Source: Nocardia higoensis NBRC 100133
Lineage (GTDB): Bacteria; Actinomycetota; Actinomycetes; Mycobacteriales; Mycobacteriaceae
DNA length: 64,000 bases
Assembly (NCBI RefSeq): GCF_000308595.1
Contig: NZ_BAGA01000121.1
Location: 1 to 64,000 of the forward strand
Direction: 5' to 3'
Shown here: positions 58,831 to 64,000 of the stretch, one piece after another
Position numbering within the stretch: position 1 is the first letter of the stretch
Layout: each line of letters opens with the position of its first letter
Translations under genes and position numbers: made by a program
The notes under the pieces: generated by a model
The model's database searches: none
What the model was told of the DNA's origin: nothing
The model's input: the letters and a program-made list of their open reading frames with translations, nothing else

Positions 58831-59484
58831 ATGTTCCGACCACCGTTCCTGGCCCGGGTCGCAGCCGGCGCCGCCGTCTATGCCCTGGAAGAAACCCGTC
58901 GGCTACCGAGCGCCGCGGTCAAGTTCCCGATCACGGCGATCAGCCAGATCCTGCAGACCGGCATGCACGTCCAGCAGTTCGTGACCAGCCTCGCTCTCAA
59001 AGGCGACGCCGTCTTCGACCGCCTCGTCCCGGCCACCGATGCGCAGCCCGCGTGGGCGACCTTCGATGAGGATCTGGACGAAGAGCAAACCAACGGCAAC
59101 GACTTCTCCGGGTGGGCCAGCCGATTCGATCTGCACGCGGGCGAGGAGTCCTCGACCGTCAACGGCCACACCGGCTCGAGTGTGACGACCGTCGCGCAGG
59201 ACCTCACCGAACTCGGCGCGGAGGCCGGCGAGACCGCTGACGAGGTCGCCGCCGAGCCGGCGCCCGCCGCCGAGCCGTCGGCCACCGGAACCGAGGTCGA
59301 CGAGCCCGAAGTGGCGCGCCGCTACGACTACGCCGCGATGACGCTGGCCCAGCTGCGTGCCCGGCTGCGCATGCTCTCCCTCGACGAACTGACCGCGCTG
59401 CTCGACTACGAGCAGCGGACCCTCGCCCGGGCGCCCTTCGTGACGATGCTCACCAACCGGATCGCCACCGTTCAGGCCCAGTGA
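58831..59484 (+). CDS. Lipid droplet-associated-type protein (Rv1109c family)
   Basis: A 217-residue protein from ATG 58831. An amphipathic/hydrophobic N-terminus (MFRPPFLARVAAGAAVYALE, FPITAISQILQTGMHVQQFV) is followed by an acidic Ala/Glu/Thr-rich low-complexity region and a C-terminal helix pair (AAMTLAQLRARLRMLSLDEL, TALLDYEQRTLARAPFVTML). The name follows the Rhodococcus family found on lipid droplets; position beside ispH and xseA equals Rv1109c. Exact role unknown. Confidence 0.83.
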   Translation: MFRPPFLARVAAGAAVYALEETRRLPSAAVKFPITAISQILQTGMHVQQFVTSLALKGDAVFDRLVPATDAQPAWATFDEDLDEEQTNGNDFSGWASRFDLHAGEESSTVNGHTGSSVTTVAQDLTELGAEAGETADEVAAEPAPAAEPSATGTEVDEPEVARRYDYAAMTLAQLRARLRMLSLDELTALLDYEQRTLARAPFVTMLTNRIATVQAQ

Positions 59485-59504
59485 GGCCGCCCCGACCGCC
59501 ACGC

Positions 59505-59540
59505 CGACGGCCGACCGGAGAGCTACCCGGTCGGCCGTCG
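59505..59540. terminator. Hairpin between lipid-droplet protein gene and xseA
   Basis: CGACGGCCGACCGG (59505-59518) pairs perfectly with CCGGTCGGCCGTCG (59527-59540), loop AGAGCTAC. Confidence 0.7.
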
Positions 59541-59557
59541 CGCGTATACCTGAGGCC

Positions 59558-60877
59558 ATGACGACACAGGACGGTTCGGTGAACGCGCCCGCGGCCGCCG
59601 CGCCCGCCAATTCCGCCGAGCACCCGTGGCCGGTGCGCTCGGTGTCGGTCAAGGTGATGCAGTGGATCGACCGGCTCGGCAGCATCTGGGTCGAGGGCCA
59701 GATCACCCAGATCAATCTCCGTCCCGGCGCCCGCACCGCGTTCCTCGTCCTGCGCGACCCCTCCGCCGACATGTCCCTGCAGCTGACCTGCGATTCGGAC
59801 CTGATCCGGCGGGCGGCGGCGCCGCTGCGGGAGGGCAGCCGCGTCGTCGTGCACGGCAAGCTGGTGTTCTTCCCCGCGCGCGGCAGCATCTCGTTGCGGG
59901 TCGTCGAGATCCGGCAGGTCGGCGTCGGTGAGCTGCTGGCCAGGATCGAGCGGCTCAAGGCGCTGCTGGCCGCCGAAGGGCTGTTCGACGAACGGCTCAA
60001 GCGTCCGATCCCGTTCCTGCCCAAGGTGATCGGGCTGATCACCGGCCGTGGCGGCGCCGCCGAGCACGATGTGCTGACCGTGGCCGCCGAGCGTTGGCCC
60101 GCGGTGCGTTTCGAGGTCCGCAACACCGCGGTGCAGGGTCCGACGGCGGTGCCGCAGATCCTCACGGCGCTGAGCGAACTCGATCGCCATCCCGAGGTGG
60201 ACGTGATCGTGCTGGCGCGCGGCGGCGGCAGTGTCGAGGATCTGCTGCCGTTCTCCGACGAGGCACTGTGCCGTGCCATCGTCGCCGCGACCACGCCGAT
60301 CGTCAGCGCGATCGGGCACGAACCGGACAATCCGCTGTCGGACTACGTCGCCGACCTGCGCGCGGCGACGCCGACCGATGCCGCCAAGCGCGTGGTCCCC
60401 GACGCCGCCGCCGAACTCGCGCTGGTGAGGGAACTGCGGGCCCGCTCCGCCGCGGCGCTGCGCGGCTGGGTCGAGCGGGAGTCCAGGGCGCTGGCGCAGT
60501 TGCGGTCGCGGCCGGTGCTCGCGGATCCGGTGCGCGAGATCGACCGGCGCGCGAGCGAGATCGAACGCGCCCGCGCCGATGCCCGCCGCTGCGTCGAGCA
60601 CCTGCTCGCGGTCGAGTCCACCGCCACGCGGCATCTGCGCGAGAAACTCACGGCTGTGGGTCCGGCTTCGACACTGGCGCGTGGTTACGCTGTCGTGCAG
60701 CGGGTCCAGGGCCGGGAACGACACGTCGTCCGTTCGATCGAGGACGCGCCGACGGGCAGTCAGCTGCGCATCCGGGTCGCCGACGGGGCGGTCACCGCGG
60801 CCGCCCTCGGCACGACCGCGCTGGGCACCGAGACCACCGGCCGCAAACGCCCGGCCGACGACACAGGAGGGAACTGA
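59558..60877 (+). CDS. xseA: Exodeoxyribonuclease VII large subunit
   Basis: A 439-residue XseA. N-terminal OB fold (SVKVMQWIDRLGSIWVEGQI, VVHGKLVFFPARGSISLRVV) and the catalytic domain with LITGRGGAAEHDVLTVAAER, VIVLARGGGSVEDLLPFSDE, and AIGHEPDNPLSDYVADLRA ATPTDAA, then a coiled coil. With XseB it degrades single-stranded DNA from both ends. ATG 59558. Confidence 0.96.
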   Translation: MTTQDGSVNAPAAAAPANSAEHPWPVRSVSVKVMQWIDRLGSIWVEGQITQINLRPGARTAFLVLRDPSADMSLQLTCDSDLIRRAAAPLREGSRVVVHGKLVFFPARGSISLRVVEIRQVGVGELLARIERLKALLAAEGLFDERLKRPIPFLPKVIGLITGRGGAAEHDVLTVAAERWPAVRFEVRNTAVQGPTAVPQILTALSELDRHPEVDVIVLARGGGSVEDLLPFSDEALCRAIVAATTPIVSAIGHEPDNPLSDYVADLRAATPTDAAKRVVPDAAAELALVRELRARSAAALRGWVERESRALAQLRSRPVLADPVREIDRRASEIERARADARRCVEHLLAVESTATRHLREKLTAVGPASTLARGYAVVQRVQGRERHVVRSIEDAPTGSQLRIRVADGAVTAAALGTTALGTETTGRKRPADDTGGN

Positions 60878-60879
60878 CC

Positions 60880-61116
60880 TTGGCCGACTCGGACAAGGAC
60901 GAGCTGGCCGAGATCGCCGGCTTCGGTTACGAACGCGCCCGCGACGAGCTGGTGAACGTCGTGAAGATGCTCGAACAGGGCGGCATGGACCTGGACGACT
61001 CGCTGGCGCTGTGGGAGCGCGGAGAGGCGCTGGCCAACCGGTGCGAGGAGCACCTCGCCGGGGCGCGGCGACGGGTCGAGGACGCGCTCGCCGGGACGGA
61101 CTCCGAGGAGGCCTGA
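60880..61116 (+). CDS. xseB: Exodeoxyribonuclease VII small subunit
   Basis: A 78-residue XseB. The TTG start at 60880 follows GGAGG at 9 bases, two bases after the xseA stop. Diagnostic elements FGYERARDELVNVVKMLEQG, MDLDDSLALWERGEALANRC EEHL. It binds the XseA coiled coil. The low-efficiency TTG start with near-contiguous spacing suggests coupled translation. Confidence 0.95.
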   Translation: MADSDKDELAEIAGFGYERARDELVNVVKMLEQGGMDLDDSLALWERGEALANRCEEHLAGARRRVEDALAGTDSEEA

Positions 61117-61264
61117 GCCGGTCTGCCGCCGGATCGGCGGACATCAGGGCTGGTCTGCCCTCGCGGCGAGGCTGCGGCTTGCGAGTCCTCGCGAACTCAC
61201 GCGAAGCCGCGTCCTGCCGGGCTTCGCCGGCCCGCGACAGGCGCCGGGCCCACCAGGAGTCGCG

Positions 61265-61831
61265 TCAGCGCGCGAGCGGCTGGGCGGCGGTGATCGCCTG
61301 CGCGAGAGTCGTGAACGCGGCGTCGTCACCCGCGCCGCTGATGAGCACCCTGACCTTGCCGAAATCGGCGATCCAGGCGGTCTCCTCGGTCGGCTCGGCG
61401 TAGACGACCCACTTCTGGCCGCCGATCTGTTCGACGCCGCCGGCGTACCGGGAGCCGAGGACGAAACGGGACAGCGACCGCTCGGTGGCGTTCGTCTGCG
61501 TCATCCGCATGTAGGTGCCCGCATCGGTGATGTACCCGACCGTGCTGACCTGGCCGCCGCCCTCGCCCACGATGGTGTCGCGCGAGCCGGAGTTGGGCGT
61601 CCAGGATTCGGGTACTTCCGGATCGCGGATCGGGAAGGACAGCGTGCGGGCGTCGGACTGCAGCGCGGCCGCGGCGTCGAACGTCGGGATCTGACCCTGG
61701 ATCGGCCCCTTCGCGGCGAAGCTGCACTGACTGGCCAGACCCGCGAAGACCACGACGATCAGCACCAACGGGAGCAGCGAAAACAGCAGGTCCTTGTAGT
61801 TGAGCAGGATGCGTGGCTTCTGGTACGACAC
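61265..61831 (-). CDS. DUF4245 membrane-anchored protein
   Basis: A 188-residue protein from GTG 61831 (VSYQKPRILLNYKDLLFSLL). One N-terminal membrane segment (LLFSLLPLVLIVVVFAGLAS) and a probably extracellular domain with the DUF4245 elements FPIRDPEVPESWTPNSGSRD and GTYMRMTQTNATERSLSRFV. Divergent from glpX, as Rv1100 is in M. tuberculosis. The region 61117-61264 between xseB and this gene holds GC-rich inverted repeats but no gene. Confidence 0.87.
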   Translation of the reverse strand: MSYQKPRILLNYKDLLFSLLPLVLIVVVFAGLASQCSFAAKGPIQGQIPTFDAAAALQSDARTLSFPIRDPEVPESWTPNSGSRDTIVGEGGGQVSTVGYITDAGTYMRMTQTNATERSLSRFVLGSRYAGGVEQIGGQKWVVYAEPTEETAWIADFGKVRVLISGAGDDAAFTTLAQAITAAQPLAR

Positions 61832-61962
61832 GCCCCCCAGTATCCACGCGGTGGGACACTCCGGGAGCGCGCACCCCGTCGGGTGGACCGGGCGTGCACG
61901 GACCGGCCTCCCCGCAATGAGACAATTGTCCGGTAACACACAACCCGAGGAGGCACCCCGCT

Positions 61963-63006
61963 ATGACGGCATCTTCGCCCGCACCCAGCCGCCGCGAGGC
62001 TCCGGACCGCAACCTGGCACTCGAACTCGTCCGAGTCACCGAGGCGGGCGCGATGGCCGCCGGTCGCTGGGTCGGCCGTGGCGACAAGGAGGGTGGCGAC
62101 GGAGCCGCCGTCGACGCCATGCGTCAGCTGGTGAGCTCGGTGTCCATGAACGGCGTCGTGGTGATCGGCGAGGGCGAGAAAGACGAAGCGCCCATGCTGT
62201 ACAACGGCGAGTCCGTGGGTGACGGCACCGGTCCCGATGTGGACTTCGCGGTCGACCCGATCGACGGCACCACGCTGATGTCGAAGGGTTCGCCGGGCTC
62301 GATCTCGGTGCTCGCGGTCGCCGAGCGTGGCGCGATGTTCGACCCCTCGGCGGTGTTCTACATGCACAAGATCGCGGTCGGCCCCGAGGCCGCCGACGTG
62401 ATCGATATCTCGGCCCCGATCGGCGAGAACGTCCGCAAGGTCGCCAAGGCCAAGCACCTATCGGTCTCCGATGTGACCGTATGCATCCTCGACCGCCCCC
62501 GGCACGCCGAGCTGATCCAGCAGGTCCGCGACTCCGGCGCGCGCATCCGGCTGATCTCCGACGGCGACGTGGCGGGCGCGATCGCCGCGGCCCGTCCCGA
62601 CTCGGGCACCGACCTGCTCGTCGGCATCGGCGGCACCCCCGAGGGCATCATCGCCGCGGCGGCGCTGCGCTGCATGGGCGGCACGCTGCAGGGCATGCTC
62701 GCCCCGAAGGACGACGAGGAACGGCAGAAGGCCATCGACGCGGGCCACGATCTGGATCGCGTGCTCAGCACCGAGGATCTGGTCTCCGGCGACAACGTCT
62801 TCTTCTGCGCGACCGGCGTCACCGACGGCGACCTGCTGCGCGGCGTGCGCTACTTCCCCGGCGGCGCGTCCACCCAGTCGATCGTCATGCGCTCGAAGTC
62901 GGGCACGGTCCGCATGATCGACGCCTACCACCGGCTGACCAAGCTGCGCGAGTACTCCTCGGTCGACTTCCACGGTGACGAGGACGCGGTGCCGCCGATG
63001 CCCTGA
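61963..63006 (+). CDS. glpX: Class II fructose-1,6-bisphosphatase GlpX
   Basis: A 347-residue GlpX. Metal and substrate motifs: VVVIGEGEKDEAPMLYNGES, VDFAVDPIDGTTLMSKGSPG, LIQQVRDSGARIRLISDGDV, and GIGGTPEGIIAAAALRCMGG. It hydrolyses fructose 1,6-bisphosphate in gluconeogenesis and is the main FBPase of mycobacteria (Rv1099c). ATG 61963 after GAGGAG. fum follows beyond a terminator-like hairpin. Confidence 0.97.
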   Translation: MTASSPAPSRREAPDRNLALELVRVTEAGAMAAGRWVGRGDKEGGDGAAVDAMRQLVSSVSMNGVVVIGEGEKDEAPMLYNGESVGDGTGPDVDFAVDPIDGTTLMSKGSPGSISVLAVAERGAMFDPSAVFYMHKIAVGPEAADVIDISAPIGENVRKVAKAKHLSVSDVTVCILDRPRHAELIQQVRDSGARIRLISDGDVAGAIAAARPDSGTDLLVGIGGTPEGIIAAAALRCMGGTLQGMLAPKDDEERQKAIDAGHDLDRVLSTEDLVSGDNVFFCATGVTDGDLLRGVRYFPGGASTQSIVMRSKSGTVRMIDAYHRLTKLREYSSVDFHGDEDAVPPMP

Positions 63007-63030
63007 ACGGCGACCTGATCTTCCTGTCAT

Positions 63031-63066
63031 CCGCGGCCGCACCGGACCCCTCCGGTGCGGCCGCGG
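63031..63066. terminator. Hairpin between glpX and fum
   Basis: CCGCGGCCGCACCGGA (63031-63046) pairs perfectly with TCCGGTGCGGCCGCGG (63051-63066), loop CCCC, 24 bases after the glpX stop. At 16 bp it is the second longest perfect stem in the window. Confidence 0.75.
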
Positions 63067-63197
63067 TGCTGTGCGAGCCCGGCAGTGTCCGAGATCGGCG
63101 GTCGGGCCCTGTACTGCGCCGGCACGGGCTGTGTGGTCTGTCTCCGCGCCGCGCGTGGCACCCCCACGGACCGGCCGCGCGGCCTACTGTCGGAATC

Positions 63198-64000
63198 ATG
63201 ACCGAGGAGACGCAGTACCGCATCGAACACGACACCATGGGCGAGGTACGGGTTCCGGCGCAGGCGCTCTGGCGTGCGCAGACCCAGCGGGCCGTGGAGA
63301 ACTTCCCGATCAGTGGCCGGGGTCTGGAGCGCGCGCAGATCCGCGCGCTCGGCCTGCTGAAAGCCGCGTGCGCGAAGGTGAACCGGGATCTCGGCCTGCT
63401 CGATCCCGCCAAGGCCGAGGCCATCATCGCCGCCGCGGGCGAGATCGCCGACGGCAAGCACGATGATCAGTTCCCCATCGACGTGTTCCAGACCGGTTCG
63501 GGCACCAGCTCCAATATGAACGCCAACGAGGTGATCGCCTCCATCGCCGCCGCCAACGGCGTCACCGTGCACCCCAACGACGACGTGAACATGTCGCAGT
63601 CGTCCAACGACACCTTCCCGACGGCGACCCATCTCGCGGCGACCGAGGGCGTCATCACCGATCTGGTTCCGGCGCTCGAGCACCTGCGGCTGGCGCTGCT
63701 GGACAAGTCGGTGGAGTGGCGCACCGTGGTCAAGTCGGGCCGCACTCACTTGATGGACGCGGTGCCCATCACCCTCGGCCAGGAGTTCGGCGGCTACACC
63801 CGCCAGATCGCGGCGGGCATCGACCGGCTGATGGCCACCCTGCCCCGGGTCGGCGAACTGCCCATCGGCGGCACCGCCGTCGGTACCGGTCTCAACGCGC
63901 CCACCGGATTCGGCGGCAAGGTCGTCACCGAACTGGTGCGCTCGACCGGCATCGACGCGCTCAGCGAAGCCATCGACCACTTCGAGGCCCAGGCCGCGCG
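63198..64000 (+). CDS. fum: Class II fumarate hydratase, partial (runs off right edge)
   Basis: The first 267 codons of a FumC-type fumarase. Start ATG 63198 gives MTEETQYRIEHDTMGEVRVP, a usual opening. Family blocks seen: GEVRVPAQALWRAQTQRAVE NFPISG, DVFQTGSGTSSNMNANEVIA, VHPNDDVNMSQSSNDTFPTA, VKSGRTHLMDAVPITLGQEF, and PIGGTAVGTGLNAPTGF. The SS-loop signature GSSxMPxKxN lies beyond the window. Equivalent of Rv1098c; hydrates fumarate to malate in the TCA cycle. Confidence 0.95.
   Translation, partial: MTEETQYRIEHDTMGEVRVPAQALWRAQTQRAVENFPISGRGLERAQIRALGLLKAACAKVNRDLGLLDPAKAEAIIAAAGEIADGKHDDQFPIDVFQTGSGTSSNMNANEVIASIAAANGVTVHPNDDVNMSQSSNDTFPTATHLAATEGVITDLVPALEHLRLALLDKSVEWRTVVKSGRTHLMDAVPITLGQEFGGYTRQIAAGIDRLMATLPRVGELPIGGTAVGTGLNAPTGFGGKVVTELVRSTGIDALSEAIDHFEAQAA

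Overview
The window is GC-rich DNA from a mycolic-acid actinomycete (Mycobacteriales), most likely Nocardia or a close relative. Codons are strongly G/C-ending and GTG and TTG starts are common. The right end keeps the Mycobacterium tuberculosis order Rv1098c-Rv1112 (fum, glpX, DUF4245, xseB, xseA, Rv1109c-type lipid-droplet protein, ispH, DUF6542, ychF), in inverted orientation and interrupted by an insertion.

Layout. 1-2300: a roadblock plus wHTH pair leaving the window and the wreck of a small secreted-protein gene. 2301-4507: a TetR/P450 pair resembling Rv3058c/CYP136 across a perfect 29-bp palindrome. 4694-12051: a flavin-dependent oxidation set (group D-type monooxygenase, LAL-type regulator, SnoaL-like protein, degenerate RibB-like protein, flavin reductase, acyl-CoA ligase); its two operons share a promoter element at an identical distance from the start codons. 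12110-17223: acyl-CoA dehydrogenase, XRE-TetR fusion regulator, APH-like kinase, SDR and enoyl-CoA hydratase, resembling the LvaA/LvaC (ACAD10/11) route for 4-hydroxy acids, with an 18-bp operator-like site before both divergent arms.

17274-35335 is the most unusual part. A ten-gene minus-strand run (29712 to 18550), almost every junction overlapping by 1-8 bases, encodes a phosphohistidine swivel protein, an unrecognised 503-aa protein, an acyl-CoA ligase, a 202-aa protein, a short PPDK-like protein without the PEP-binding barrel, a complete biotin-dependent carboxylase (BCCP, biotin carboxylase, HMGL-type carboxyltransferase), an OB-fold/Zn protein and an SCP-x-like thiolase. Divergent from it, beyond a LuxR regulator, lie a second swivel protein, a second member of the unrecognised family, a swivel-unrecognised-domain fusion, and a CrtC/lipocalin-like protein. 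The unrecognised domain therefore occurs three times, each time with a His swivel. I infer a multicomponent phosphotransfer system, analogous in logic to phenylphosphate synthase or rifampicin phosphotransferase, that phosphorylates an unknown substrate which is then perhaps carboxylated, CoA-activated and thiolysed.

35445-44059 is a mixed catabolic and accessory stretch (TetR/acyl-CoA dehydrogenase with an AGTACT operator array, YhhN, MFS transporter, GMC oxidoreductase, DUF1254, AhpD-like, DUF4870). 44637-64000 is largely core: ychF, AraC and VOC genes, cstA-yjiX, alkA-ogt and sbcCD, then the conserved ispH-xseAB-glpX-fum segment. No tRNA, rRNA, CRISPR array, intact insertion sequence or prophage gene was seen.
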